NCBI RefSeq assembly: GCF_004027225.2
Contig: NC_044277.2
Location: forward strand, 39,474,305 to 39,538,304
Source of the DNA: Strigops habroptila
Lineage: Eukaryota; Chordata; Aves; Psittaciformes; Psittacidae
DNA: 64,000 nt
Direction of reading: 5' to 3'
The position numbers and the translations under genes are program-made. This document shows, in pieces, positions 28,304 to 64,000 of this stretch; position 1 is the stretch's first letter; each line of letters opens with the position of its first letter. The notes under the pieces are model-generated. The model saw nothing but the letters and a program-made list of their open reading frames with translations, was not told the origin of the DNA and searched no databases.

Positions 28304-31300
28304 AGTTTTCTTTTAGGGGAAAGCTGTTGGAAACACTCACTACAAACAGACCTGCTAGAAACCAAATAAATGGACTGGAAACAGGAGCATTTGTATATTT
28401 TTTTCCCTAAAAATAAACCCACTATGTTCTAACCTTCTCATGTTTAACAAAAAGTTAGTTTGGCTCTTTCTGCACCTTTAGTAAAGCCATGTACCATTTT
28501 GCAGCTTTGTCTTGCAGTCAGAGCAAGATGTCCTGTGTGCAAACACACCCAGGCAGTGATCAACAGACCTGGTTCTGTCCTGAGCTCAAATATGGCCATT
28601 TCGTCTCTCCCCACACTGGCAGTCAAATTTCTATTTGAGCAATTTGAGCTATTGCACAAATAGAAACCCTCATAGCAGCGGTTAGAAAGACACCAGTTTG
28701 CAGTGGGTATAGAGGGTAAAGGGACTTGATTGATGGCAAACCCAAGGTGTGAAGTGAGCTTTAAACCTGATGACTTGTCATAATGAATATCTGCCAGCAG
28801 CTCCTTTGCTTTCATAGTGTAAGAAAACCAGCTGAGGTGCTTTGTCTGGCAACAGCAGAGCAGCAAACTTCTGGATAACAAGATTAACAGGCTTTAGTTT
28901 TTGAATGATATGCAAGTGTGGACCAGTGAGGAGGACAACTGTGCCACAGTTTCAGGGCTCTAGAAGGCAGATTTTGATTCTCTCTGAGAAAATCATATTC
29001 CCCAGACAGGATATGGACCATAAAATGCAATGCACCCTCCTAACAAGGCTTTTAAAAAATTCAGTCACTTCTGTTAGATAACTCAGTCTCTTTTCCTTGG
29101 TTTAATGCAGGTCCTTGTGGACCATCTTCCATGGTTTCATCTGGTCTGGATTTTTTTTCTTTCTTTGTTTTCTTCTTCCTTTGAAATGTCCCTTTAGGGC
29201 TTTCCCCAGTGAAATACCAGAAGTTTTTCAGGAAAACATCTTTCTGGTTTAATAACATGCCCAGAGGTGTCATTGCATCCAGCAGTGCCACACTATCGAG
29301 TTCTCCCGTCTCTTTGCTCTTATTGACTTACTCTGCTACTTTGCTTCTTTTTAGGTCAAACTCAGATTTATTTTCTCTGCTCACCAGCTTTGATTTCAGC
29401 TAGATGGGCACACATGGCATTTTCAGGCTGCTCCAGGCTGTAGCCAGGCAATGGTCAGAAGTGTCCCCTCCCAGGGCTGGGGAATGCATGCACAATTTGT
29501 AGGAAACATTAGAGGATCCCAGGAGAGACTATTATGGAAGCTGTTCATTAGGGATGCTTCGAGTAAATGTGCTCAACAGCCATATGCCAGAGGATGGGAA
29601 CTGCTTAGGGACTGCAATTCTATTTTGGTCAAAATGAGGCACTCCTTCGCAAGACGAATCATTTGGTGGGAGAGAACCTCAGAAGAAATGATAGGAACGA
29701 GCTACAGAAGAGCCAGAGGCAGGAAGGATAATCTCTGGGACATCGAGAGTTAAAACTAGGCGGTCGCAATCTATTTATGGAAAAGAGCTAAGAGCTTTGT
29801 GTATGTGGTAACCAGTCCCAGCTCTTAGAACCATCAAGGTGGCAGAATCAAACTCGGAATGCTAATTACTGTAACTGAAGAATGAGTATACTTATTATCT
29901 GATATAAAGCAATTTTAGAAACACCCACAGTTTTAAAATAATAGTAATAACAGTAATTGAAAACATGAACTGACAAGTCACTAACAACCTATTATATCAC
30001 AGCAGTGTGTAAGAACCTCATACCTTTACAAAGCACCCTTCTGTCAATCTTTGACACATATACATACCCCAGAGAGAAAATACCCCAGACAAATATACAT
30101 ACCAGAGAGAATGTGATCTCCAGACCTGCTGCACAGAAGATGTTAAAGTATGTCACGGACCAACATCATGTTTCTGCTAGGTCTTTTTGTTGCTGGAGTA
30201 AGGTGGAACTCAGAAAAACTTATCAGTAGCTGACTTCAAAACCACATACCGGTTTGTCTAAACGTGTTTGTCCCTTGATGTAAATCAAATTAACTGTTCT
30301 GAGCTACCTCTTTTCACTTGGACCCAGGACGGGTTTCTCAGGCTTATCTTATTTGGGCTCATATGGGATAAGGGTAAAACTAAAGGACATCAGGAGCTAA
30401 AAGGCTGGCCCTATTTAGCACACAGAGGAGTGATTCAGAACGTGTGTTGCACAAAGACTTGTCACTTGAGCCAGGAGTCTCAGGGAAGCACCTTTTCCCC
30501 AAAGGGCTGCAGCTCACCCTTGCCTGCCTGTGTCCTGAGGCAAGGGAGGAGGACGCAGGCATGAGTCCCATGTTGCTCTCTGTTTCCTCAGCCTCCTTGA
30601 AAGAGAAAAAAGACAAAATGTTTTGCAAAGAATGAAGAAAGTTAGTCAAATACAGAAGATGCAGCAGGGGGAAAAGAAAAAAAAAAAAGAAAAGCTTTCT
30701 TTTTTTTCCCAGCCATTCTTGTCTTCATTTCATAGAATTCAATTTTTGGAAGTAGAAGCATAACACAAGTGAGAAAACAGCTACATAAAAATCGCTCTTC
30801 CCTCTTCCACATTGGCATTCAACAGCTCTAGGATACCTTATCCTGTGGCTGCCCATGGAGAGTGACAAGCAAAAGAAGCAGAAGGAGGAAGAGGGAATGT
30901 ATTTGCAATCCTTGTGCTTTCTGATTTTGGAATTTTATTCTGATATAATCTATGGGATGATCTAATCTCTAATGAGCCCCAGAGCGAATGAGATGCAAGA
31001 GCACTCTCTGTAAAGTCAGTTTGTCCTCCTACAGCCCTTCTGTATGCCCTGCACCACCAGCAGCTCAGCCACATCCAGGATTGCCATTTCCATCCAATAT
31101 GTGAAACCTTAGAAGATGAGATCGATCCAGACCCTCATCCTGATCTTTCAGTCATGCAGAGGAGGCCGAGGAATTGGAGCCTGACTTTGCCAGTGTTTTC
31201 CTGTGAGCTCACACCAGGGCTGTAATTTGCAAGTTCCCATCTATGGACAGAACCAACGTGCTTACTGCCATGCACAATGTGGTTACACTTTGCTCTCTCC

Positions 31301-34300
31301 TTGCGTCTTTCCGGATGTCTGCCATCTGGCAGACCCCGCTCACATTTACAGCACTCTCTGAAGAGGGTGGCAGATTTGCTTGCCACTAGCCACACAAACG
31401 CACACATTGTATGTGGGGCTGGCTGTGTGCCTGGCTTCTCCCAGCCATGGCTGGGAGCCCATTCGGTACATCTCAACCTGGATGCATAATCAGTTTAGTA
31501 TACAATAATAATTCATTCTTACTTCAAAACAATCTTGCCCTACTTGCTACCACTTCATTAATTTCTTAGATGGAGTTGCATCATTTCTGAGTTACACCCA
31601 GCAGCTCCACCTTGGCATCGCAGCTCCAGAGTTGCACTGTCCCAAGCACCCGTGAGTAAGGATGGCCCAACATCCATGTACACTTCGTGCCTCACAAGGT
31701 GGAGACAAATGCGAACAAAGGTGGATAGGGTGTGAGATAACCTATCTAGAGAACAGGTGTTTACATAGCATCTGATATTTTAGGAAAACGCATCGTAGAT
31801 ATATAACTAACAGAGTAATATTTATTAGTAAACTAATCTCTGAACCAGCACCTGTAAGGGTGGTGCATATGTGCAGCTCTCACGTGAGGTGACACATAGC
31901 TTAGTCCATAGAAAGTGCCATGGAAGGCATTTTGAAAGATAATTTTGGAGAGGGAGCCAGGATTTGGGTGTTCCCTGTCCAGTGCTATGCCAGTGATACT
32001 CCACCTCCCTACTGCCTCCCATTGCTTCAAGCCAGCCCGCATGGCTTGGAGCAGGAGCAGCCCTGTGTGCTCTGCATCCATGGGGACCTTGCCTGCAGCT
32101 GGTGGGCCCTGCTTTCACAGTCCCATCTGGGACTGTTGTTCCCTAGAGAATGAGATACTGGTAGTTTGCCAGCCAGCCTGAAATCACTCAGCTCAAACTG
32201 AAATGAATTTTAAGTGAAGGCAAAGTGAAATTATACCGACATGCAAAGTAGAAGCGTGCAGTTGCTGTCTGTAGAGACAGACAGACACAGAAATAAGAAG
32301 AAGCACAGATGGCTAGCAGTGATTTTCAATTTTTTTTTAAGCTCCAGTTGTCCCTCCAATTCTTCTAGCAAGAGACCGTCAGGCTGCTGAGCTGGGGTTC
32401 AGCCCCTGGGTAAGGTACCTGCTACCTCTAAGTATCTCTAGACTGGTAGTTTAATTTGGATCAAGAACACATTAATTTTGTGGTTGCCCCCCTTGCATTG
32501 CTCACATTGCTCACAATGGAGTGTGCAAGCTGGATTTCTGCCAGGATAAGCTTAGACAGAAGATCACTTCAACCACTGATGCACACCCGGCTCACAGGAC
32601 CAGGTTAGAGCTGGTCTGTGATAAAATCCCAGTGATGTGTGCTCCATGGGGCCTCTGCACTGGCTGTTTTCCTCTGCAGCTCCCTTCTCAGGGTGCTGTA
32701 TGACTTGCTTACATGGACCTAGCTGTAGTAACCTCTCCTGCATGGCTGGACACTGGCTTTGGGACTGGGCTATGGGTTGCCCTGATAGGAAGGCAGTGTG
32801 ACAGAAAGAAAACTGGGAATGTCTCTTCGGCTACAAGGAAGGGTTTGGGGCTCACTCCGTTTGTGGTACCAAGTGAGTGTTCAGCTAGCATAACCAGGCA
32901 ATAGCAAGAAGTTATGGCTTTAAAACTTCCACTGCATACTCTTACATATATTGTTTATTCACAGCTCTTTGTGTTAACCCCAATGGTCTTAGCTCATTTT
33001 ATAGTGTAAGCAGCAAACTGCAGCACTGCTATTTTCTCTTACGACCAGAAAACTAACAGTTATCACACCTTAGCAGCTAAGTGTCACCACCTCAGGCCAC
33101 TGACTCATTTCGACCTGTTTTTAATGAAAATCTAACAATGAAAAGGACAGTGCAGCTGCTAGCCTGCACAGATATGAGCTGGCCACTGCCTCCTTCACCC
33201 AGTTTTCTTCAGAGGCTCATGGGGAGCTTGAAGTGTTTTAGACGCTGTGAAAAGTGTGCCTTGTACCACCCTGCTGACTATTCAGGTCACACTAGCCAGT
33301 TATTCTTTACCCCCAAGACAGGACATCTGGCTCCCAGCCCTACCAGCTGAAGCATCTCTGGTATTTTATTTCAACACACAGTTTGCCTGGTGTGCTACAG
33401 CTCTTGGGAGTCCTGCTGTGGCCAGCACAGAGCAGCTCATGCATTTACATCCTCTGTTATAAACTGTGGAAAATGATACTGGTGGTGGGGATCCTAGCCT
33501 TGCTGCTTGGTGTGTAGTCTCAACGACATGACTTGATACCTGTCACCAAAGACATCTGATCGCTTTTCTCATGTAAATGAAAAATAAAGTTCTCTGAATG
33601 GCCTGAAAGGCAATACAAAACTCATACTGCAGACAAAGAGCGGAAAGGAAGAGGCAGTGTTTGGCTAACACAGCCTGGACTCCAGCAGGAATTTGATGTT
33701 TTCTTAATACTCCTTTATCTAAGTTCTTGCAAAATGCCATGGATTTTGCCATTCCTCTTTGCTCGCTGATGATCCTAGGCAGCATCACCTTTAGCATCAG
33801 CAAACCTGTGTGGTAACCCAGCTCTTCCCCCAGGCATTCCCTCAAACACCTGCACTAGCCTGGACACAACAATCTGTTTTTTTATTGGCTCTTAAAACTC
33901 ATGAACTTTCTGCAAGACCGGATACCTATAAACTGTGATCTATAAATTCTGGCTTTCTTTATTTCTCACCCAAGCAGTTGATTTTCAAGCTGGGACCCAC
34001 TTGCTCCTTGGAATTTCTCCTCTTGGAAGTTTTCCAAGGTCCTTAATCCCCACACCTTATCATGTCTGTTCACAAGCTCTGAGCTGGCCAAATACTGAGG
34101 TTCACTTCTCTCATGGTTCACAGCTATCAAACAGCTACTTGTCGCTGGTTCCTCCTCTGGGCTGAGTTGAGATCATGAATCTTCTAGGGGCTTTTGAGTC
34201 TTCTGTGCTGGCATAGCTTATTTTTTTTTAGCTAACTGGACAGTGTTAATATTGCTAAATCAGTCAAATTTCTTCCTGGCAGACCTTGATTCTGCAGCCT

Positions 34301-36759
34301 CTGCATCCATTTGTGAACTGGTTTTCTGCTTGCAAAGAGATTAAGTGATTTCTACACTTTGAATTTTTATAACAAGTGACAATAATTTTGGATTAGGTCA
34401 TTCTTCTCACTAACAGGGAAAATAAACACTCAAGAAGTCAGATTTGTTTCCTACTTCAACTTATTTATAATAAATGCCCCCAGTTCTTTAAACAAAGCTG
34501 ATACATCAGAGCAGCAGCAGAGACGGGCAGCACGGTCTATCCCAAATGCTGAAAAATCGTCTCAGCCTCTCTCCAACTCTGTACTTCAGGACAAAACATG
34601 AGGTGCCTATGAAGGAGTTGCAAAATAGTTACATTTTGGACATTCTTATCTGATTTCTGAACTATTATAATGCATCCAGGTCTTGTTTTTGTGTCAGCTG
34701 GTTTTGTTTGGTTTTGTTGGGTTGTTTATTTTTTTTTCACTGCAAGAACTACAGATTTATTTTTAGATTAAAGCTCTTTTTTTGTTTGTTTTCAGACAAT
34801 GCTCTTTACAAGCTGCAGTAAAAATCAAAAGACTGCCAGTAAAGTCACAAAACTTGGCAGCAGGAAGCAAAAGTGGACACAAGCAGCATCTCCTGCAGAA
34901 GCTTCAATGCAAGCATTCAACTCTGCAGCCTGAACATGGCTCCACTCTCCTGGTGCTCTCTCCTGCTTCCAGTACTCGGCTCACTCCTGAGCCACCAAAA
35001 GCCCTTGCTTGTGGAAGACATCCCACTCTACATTATATGACCACAAAGGTTGCTCTCAAACCTGACTGGCAGGTCATTTCTGTGTTAGGTGAAGAACCTC
35101 AATGAGACTTGCTTTTCTGGGGAGAACTGCACTTTTCAGTGTCAAACCCAGCACTTCCCAGAAGGCAGTTTATGCTGCAGCACAGGGACTCCCCACACAG
35201 CTGCTTCCTGTGGAACTCCAGCTTCCATTCTGGGGACTGCCGCTTTCCATATGTACAAGTCTGAGCCTGAGCTGCAGACAGCATTGCTAGGAACATCCAA
35301 AAGTTCTGACGTCCAAGGTAACCTGTTGGATAAGCCCAGCTGCAACCTGCATACGCGGAAATAATTCTTGCACTTGCATGAACATTTGGTACGGCAGTCC
35401 CCCATGCGTGACCCTCCAGGGTGATGGGCTCTTCCAGTTTGGAGTTCTCTTGAGCAAAGCTGTTGGTGTTTAACCTTCCTAGGCAGACTTTCAGATTAAG
35501 TTCGTGTATACTGGCAAAGCAGAGCACAAAATTTGCTCCCCTGTTTGAAAATAATCATAGGCTGTCCCGGTGCCAGGAACAATTTAATGAATACCTTAGG
35601 AGGGGCTTTGCTGTCAGATCATAATACTGCCATTCACAAAAGCTCTTGGAGCTGTCATCATGGCTGTGTCTGACACTGTGACAAGGTGAAGAACCCCCAG
35701 AGCTCTAGGTAGCAGTGCACTGATATGATAAATGTATTTATTCAACCTGCATCAACCTGCAACAACTATGCAGAGGAATACCCTCTCTGATGCCCATCCT
35801 TTGGCACGTTTTTAGGATAAAAGACTGGGGAAATGTATTTCATTACTCCCAGTACACCAAAGGCACACTCTAAGCCTCTTTAATCACGCTTTATGCAATG
35901 CTAAAGCTCTGGTGATGCCACTGCACTCCTTTAATAAACCACAGAGGTTTCACAAGAAGGTTGCAGCACAGTCTTGAGAAAAAGGAAGAAAATGAGTTGA
36001 GGAAGGATCACGCTGCCATCAGACCCAAATTGCCTCCAACAGCACTTTCTTTTCCTCAGTGGTCCGAGAACCCAGAAACGCAGAGAGATGTTTTGGGTTT
36101 TCAGTGAAGCCTGTGCTGCTGGGAGGTGCTTTGAAACTCACTCCAGTTTTGGAATGCCGTGGGGTGATGGGCTAAGATCTCAGAGACCTGCTGAACGGAC
36201 AAGCTCAGAGAATTCATTTGCATGTGACGTGAAGAAGGGTACCCAAGGGGCTGATGACAAAAGCATGCTCCCTGACACCCAGAGATACCCCTGTTGTGAC
36301 ATGTTCTAAAAGGAAACCGATCCTTGGGTCTTTATATGAAGAAATCCATATTGATATGGCTGACTCTTACGTTGCAGGGAGGTTGCAGGGGGTTTTGCAG
36401 AGCTGTGTGCACAGCTCAACTGGGAAATTCCTCTGCGCAGGGAAACCCTCAAGCAGAACTCAGCACTGCCAGGGCTCCCAGGTGGGCTGCTGCCCTCCCC
36501 ACCTCTGGCCTGGGCAGCAGCCTGCTTGCAGCATCCCTCAGGCACTACCAGAGCCTCGGGCAGCTTTAAGAGGCACCACAGGACCACGCTTGTCCGGCGG
36601 TGGACAAGCACTGTTGGCAGACTCAGCCTTTTCTCCTGCCTCCTCTCTTCATGGTGGCAGCTAGGATTTTCACTGCTTGGGTAAATCTCCAGCCTCACTG
36701 TGTTCAGTCACTCCAACTGGTTTCAGCCATTCTTGTTGCTACCTTTCAGCTACTGATGA
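28304..36759. other. Intergenic DNA, TTAGG array to CR1
   Basis: No exon recognised. A minus open frame of 145 codons at 28444-28881, a lysine-rich minus frame at 29061-29291, and overlapping frames on both strands at 34.8-35.5 and 36.25-36.70 kb match no family I know. Low-complexity T/G-rich sequence lies at 34.68-34.80 kb. Confidence 0.6.
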
Positions 36760-36886
36760 ATCATAGAATCATAGAATGTTTTGGGTTGAAAGGGACCTTA
36801 AGATCATCTACTTTCAATCCTCCTGCTATGGGCAGGGACACCTTCCACTAGACCAGATTGCTCAAAGCCCAGTCCAACCTGGCCTT
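36760..36886 (-). mobile_element. CR1 LINE fragment, 3' end, minus orientation
   Basis: Reads as the reverse complement of the CR1 3' end. It starts with ATCATAGAATCATAGAATG, then GGGTTGAAAGGGACCTTAAG, GATCATCTA, the GGGCAGGGACACCTTCCACT segment, and finally GCTCAAAGCCCAGTCCAACC. It is 5'-truncated. Confidence 0.95.
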
Positions 36887-36926
36887 AGAATCATAAAGTC
36901 ATAGAATACAATCATAGAATACATAG
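36887..36926 (-). repeat. Extra CR1-tail-like repeats beside the CR1 copy
   Basis: AGAATCATAAAGTCATAGAA followed by ATCATAGAATACATAGATAC. These are further degenerate copies of the CR1 terminal octamer at the other edge of the CR1 fragment. They suggest that the first CR1 inserted into the tail of an older, now lost copy, or that the tail expanded. Confidence 0.6.
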
Positions 36927-36929
36927 ATA

Positions 36930-39900
36930 CTCTGTCCTGATGGAGCAGGCTGGAACACTTGGCAGCTTCACCGTCTGACTGCTGAAACAGGAGAGGGTTT
37001 GAACTGATTTCAAGCCTGGGTTTAGAGCATTTAGTCCTTCGCCACTGCACTACATACTTGCAAAAATCTCTCTGCTCTGTTTTCATACAGAAATCTAAAA
37101 CTTCCTCACCACTGAAAAATAACGTTTTTTAAGTACTCTGGACTGCACCAAGATATTCCAGTAGCAGGAATACTAAGATACCTGCGTTGAAAGGCTATAT
37201 TATCAATGGCAAATTAGTTCACACTACACATCAGGTTTACCTTCCTTCCTTGGTATTTGGAGTTGGGAAGATTTGTGTGTGAGGGGAGAAGAGTTAACGC
37301 AAACAGTGAGTATGAGACATATGAAAACAGAGAGTAAACCAAGTGAAAATGACCCAATTTTCTACTGATTCGTTCAATGAGCTACTACAAGTAATTTTTT
37401 CCTTTTGCTATTTATGGGGTTTCCCTCTTCTAAATGTTACCACAGCCACTGTGGTGTAACATTGATTTGTTTATATAACCCCTGGGTTGCGCATAGAGAC
37501 CCAGATGCTATTTCAGAACCACTACACTTGGGAAAAGATTTTCTAAAACCTGTACATTAAAACTTCATGGAACAGTGATTTTTTACCATAACACTACCGG
37601 GGCCTCCTTCAGAGAAGGGCACAATGCTAACTGTCCTACTATGAAGAGATGGTTGCTCAGTCCCATGGATGCTCTGCTCTGGTGCCCTTGAACCTTAATT
37701 AGTCTTTAGCCTGGTAACACACTTGGTTTAACAGCATGTTCCGTTTGCTTCTCTTCACACCATGCACCAGAAAAAGAAACTGAGGGATTTGGTTTAATGC
37801 TGGATTTAATTAAGATAAACCTAAGAGATTAGGAGCTCAAGAGCACAGTGGAAAGTATAAACCAGTATGTATTTACTACATTTAGTCCAAATATTAGTTA
37901 ACTTCCAAACCAAAAATCTGCATTTTTTGTACAGCTTATTTTGTGGCTTAAAATTGGTAAAAGACCAAACCTCTACGAGTATTTATTTTACAGTAGCAAC
38001 GTAACTTCTTTGTAGCCTAACCGATCATATGCAAAATGCTACTCGAATCCCAAAAGGGTATTAAGACTCTGGGCATGATAAGTGCAGAAATTTAACTATG
38101 TTCTAGCCCATGTTAACTTTTTTCCTACAATATACAGCAAAATAAAGTTTTACAGAAACTTGTATCATGAATGTAGCTGTCCTCCATGAAGTGTTTGTTG
38201 GTTGAAATGACTAATAACAAAGGAAAATACTCACAGATGTAGTTTAGGCTTAACAGATTGACTGATTCACAGCCCTGGGGAAACTCACCTGTTCTGTGCA
38301 AGTGGGAAGCTGAAGGCAAGTATTTATCACAACCCAGCAGAGTATATTCTGACTTCAGGTTGTACTTGCTTGTGGCTGTTCCTCTCTAACCAACAAGGGT
38401 ATTCTTCCACTTTTGGTGCTTCATGTGCTTGCAAAGCTCAGCAGAAACTTTTGATAAATTGTTCCTTTTTACCAGTAAGTTCATTATATTGGAAGTAAAC
38501 CTTATACCAGTAAATGTCATACCTCTTACGTCATATTTCCGCTTCCATATTTTGCACACTGGGCACTGAACAAAATTGACTACTTTTCTGAAGGTAAAAG
38601 TAAATTCACTGGTATTTCCCCCATAGAGCTTCCTTTCACAGGAACAGCATCAGCGAGATCTCAAAATGCTTCTAAAGTTACTCCTTAATTTTAGGGAGGA
38701 AAACAAGACCAAAGAGTAAGACAACAGTATTTCGCTAAGCAGCAATAAGCCAAATACAGTCAAATTTTAGTGTATGGAGTACTGTGACATACACAGTATA
38801 GATTAATTCTTCACTGGTCGTAATGACTCTTTCTTGGGGTTGCTTTTGCAATAAGTAGTGAAAATTGAACATCATCATTACATTCATGTGCAACTGCTAC
38901 AGTTGGTTTGGACCTCCTGTAACACTAGCACTCCTACCAACCTCCCCTGCCTCCTAATAGCAAACTTCTAAGGAATATTAAAAAGCTGGTAATTTATTTC
39001 CTTTATAATTCCCTTTCAGTACTGTCACAGAGGCTGGCACTATCACAGCACTTCTTCCTTGCTGTAATACAGTGCCAAATGCAGTGATGAAAATGAGTGA
39101 AATTCAAAGTAATCTGAAACAACTTAGCACTTGTCTGGTACTAGATGGACAGTAAACGTGGGAAAAAAAATTATTTCCCAAGTGCTATTTTACTGCACTG
39201 CGAACTTGCAGTCAGATTGCATACGTGCTTTTTTAACATCCCTTACACATATGAACACTTTGGTCTCCTAACTAATTTGAAGAACTGGATTTCCTTCCTT
39301 AAGGGGGAAAACCTCCATAACTTTACTATTTGGTTATTCTATAGTTTTGTTTGTCAGCACTAACGCATGGTTTAGTGCTTAGCTCTGCTGCTTTCAGCGT
39401 CCTGCTGCACTCCAAGCAGAGGAGAAGCAGCACTAATTTACTGTCTTAGAAACTATATTCCTACATTCTTACCTCAAAACCAGGCTCAAAATTGATCTTG
39501 GGCATTTCCTACAAGTGCATTTCAGTGAGAGCACCATATCGGTGCCTCAGACGCTTCTCGCCTGCCTCCTTTTCAGCTTGGAGAAGTGCCCAAAAGCCAC
39601 TCTTCCCCTCACAAGACCCCGAATAGGAGCAGAAAGCCCTCACCAGGGACAGCTGGGCTCCCTCTGCCCTCCCTGAAGCCTGTGCAAGGGACCCAGAAGT
39701 TCTCAAAAAGAGGGGGCACACATCCAGGTAGGAGATTTCTTCAAAGTATCTTCGTAATGAAGAGGACTGGAAAAAATTAAGTAACAAAAGTCAGATGGTA
39801 GAGCTCTGCACAAACATGCCTTGCTCTCCCCGTGCTGCAAAAATCCAGAGTACTCACTGTAAGAAACATGTGGACCTTCATCCTACAAAGAAAACCTGAA

Positions 39901-40224
39901 AGGGTTTCCCAGTGAGCATGGAGCCAGAGAGGTGAACTGGAGCTAGCCTCTGGCAGTGTTCCTGACCATCTAGTTCCACCTGATGTTCAGATGCTTCTGT
40001 TTCTCAAGCACAGACAGCAGTTCTTGACACACAACAGCTTTCAGGATATTCTTTTTGACCCTCTGAACGTTAAAACCAGAGCAAGTACAGAAGTAGCACA
40101 TGTGAGAGTTGCAAAGAAATCCTGAACTCCCCTTCAACTGGTTGGACTTGAACCTTGCAAGACTGCATTTCACGGAGATCTTTTTTTTCCCCCCTGTATT
40201 CACAGCTCCTCTACATTTAAAATT
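36930..40224. other. Intergenic DNA downstream of TGS1
   Basis: Unique AT-rich sequence between the CR1 copy and the TGS1 poly(A) site. I see no exon, RNA gene or retroelement in it. Confidence 0.6.
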
Positions 40225-40398
40225 CTGTCAACATTATTATAAAACATTTATTGACAGTAGCAATAAACAGAACAAATTTCTGTAAACAAAAATTAAAGCG
40301 GAAAATGGCTCTAAGTCATTTTTGACCAGCCAGCTGTACAAAAAGCTTAAGCAAAGCAGCAGTCAGGAAGGTTGGGTTTGGAAGAATCCACACTGAGT
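40225..40398 (-). terminator. TGS1: TGS1 3'UTR and polyadenylation signal
   Basis: On the minus strand a canonical AATAAA lies at 40252-40247, about 150 nt past the stop codon, so cleavage is expected near 40220-40235. This gives a short 3'UTR of about 165-180 nt. More distal sites cannot be excluded from sequence alone. Confidence 0.75.
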
Positions 40399-63353
<22,955 letters not shown>

Positions 63354-63500
63354 CCCTGCGGGAAGAACCACGCCGCGGAACCGACCCACCGCTGCCTTCC
63401 GCCGGAACTGCCGGGAGCGCCGAGCCCGCCCCGAGCCCGCTCGGCTGCGGCCGAGGGGGCGGGCCGAGCCGCGCTGAGCCGTGCCGCCTGGCGGGGGCGC

Positions 63501-64000
63501 CTGCTGGGGTCTCCGCTGCCCGGGCAGCTGGACCCGAATGGGTATCGCAGGGTAGCTGGGGGTGCTTGTGTAAGGGCAGCCGTAGTGATGGGACTTGTGC
63601 CTCCAGTGACTCCCTACGAGCAGTATTGACATCTTGAGGGTGGGGAGAAAGGAGGGGTGGAAAGGACATCGTAAAAAAAATCATCAACAAAAGATATCCT
63701 AGGAAAAAACTGGCCAAACCGGGAGAGGAAGGCAGGAGCAGAAAGCCTGAGCAGAGTGTGTTGGTGTAGTGATTGGAGCAGAAGTAACAGGAGAAATTAA
63801 AATGAGGAGAGAATGGGGACAGGGTGGACAGAGAGATTTGAAGACAAAGGGGAATTAGATTGTATCTTTGTGTCTGCTGCAGAGACCTTATATGATGATG
63901 CAAAAGGTTTGAGAGCTCTCCTGTATAAAACACTGAGCGATGCAGCGTTCAGCTCTACTTAGATTATTCAGAGCTTATGCATAAAATGATCCATTAGAAA
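63501..64000. other. Upstream flank of TGS1, nothing assignable
   Basis: GC content falls away through this stretch into A/G-rich sequence. The divergent neighbour expected by synteny is TMEM68 on the plus strand, but its first exon is noncoding or short and cannot be recognised here. No repeat family was seen. Confidence 0.4.

Noticed and set aside
28444..28881. 145-codon minus-strand frame
   Set aside because: Cys/Ser/Leu-rich composition typical of chance frames, no family resemblance, and overlapped by a frame on the other strand.
34782..35527. Plus frames of 107 and 91 codons and a minus frame of 142 codons, with an acceptor-like TTTTCAG upstream
   Set aside because: Openings on both strands and no similarity. 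The pyrimidine tract belongs to a T/G-rich low-complexity stretch, and no matching donor exon was found.

Overview
This is a 64 kb piece of vertebrate nuclear DNA, almost certainly from a bird and most likely a passerine or a close relative. Three things point there: several CR1 LINE 3' ends with the avian terminal repeat (ATTCTRTGATTCTRTG type), a solo LTR of a high-copy songbird endogenous-retrovirus family, and compact introns. Gene density is low, and most of the many short ORFs are chance openings.

The right 24 kb holds one complete gene on the minus strand, TGS1 (trimethylguanosine synthase 1). I could place all 13 coding exons, from the ATG at 63353 inside a CpG island to the TGA at 40399. 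The exons join in frame into an 870-residue protein (the human one is 853). It has the conserved N-terminal block, the Trp/Tyr-rich region, lysine-rich stretches and the intact C-terminal methyltransferase fold ([19 protein letters not shown]). Two introns are non-canonical. Intron 5 needs a GC-AG donor. Intron 11 is a U12-type AT-AC intron, with an ATATCCTTT donor, a TTCCTTTACT branch site and an AC 3' end. TGS1 hypermethylates the caps of spliceosomal snRNAs, including the minor-spliceosome ones, so this gene needs a spliceosome that its own product helps to mature.

The left end holds a second CpG island (about 10.43-11.11 kb). On the minus strand it has a strong splice donor at 10679, an octamer (ATGCAAAT) and an ETS/PU.1-like AGGAAGT site. 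In vertebrates LYN lies downstream of TGS1 on the same strand, so I read this as the TATA-less promoter and noncoding first exon of LYN. Bases 1-10679 would then be its first intron. No LYN coding exon is in the window, so this call rests on synteny and promoter motifs.

The 29 kb between these genes (11.1-40.2 kb) looks intergenic. It contains two CR1 copies, a perfect (TTAGG)11 array and assorted low-complexity DNA. TGS1 introns carry three more CR1 fragments, two related LTRs and homopolymer tracts. An unexplained CpG-rich block with a 116-codon ORF lies in the 6.6 kb last intron. The window ends about 0.5 kb beyond the TGS1 promoter, where TMEM68 would be expected head-to-head, but no TMEM68 exon can be shown here.
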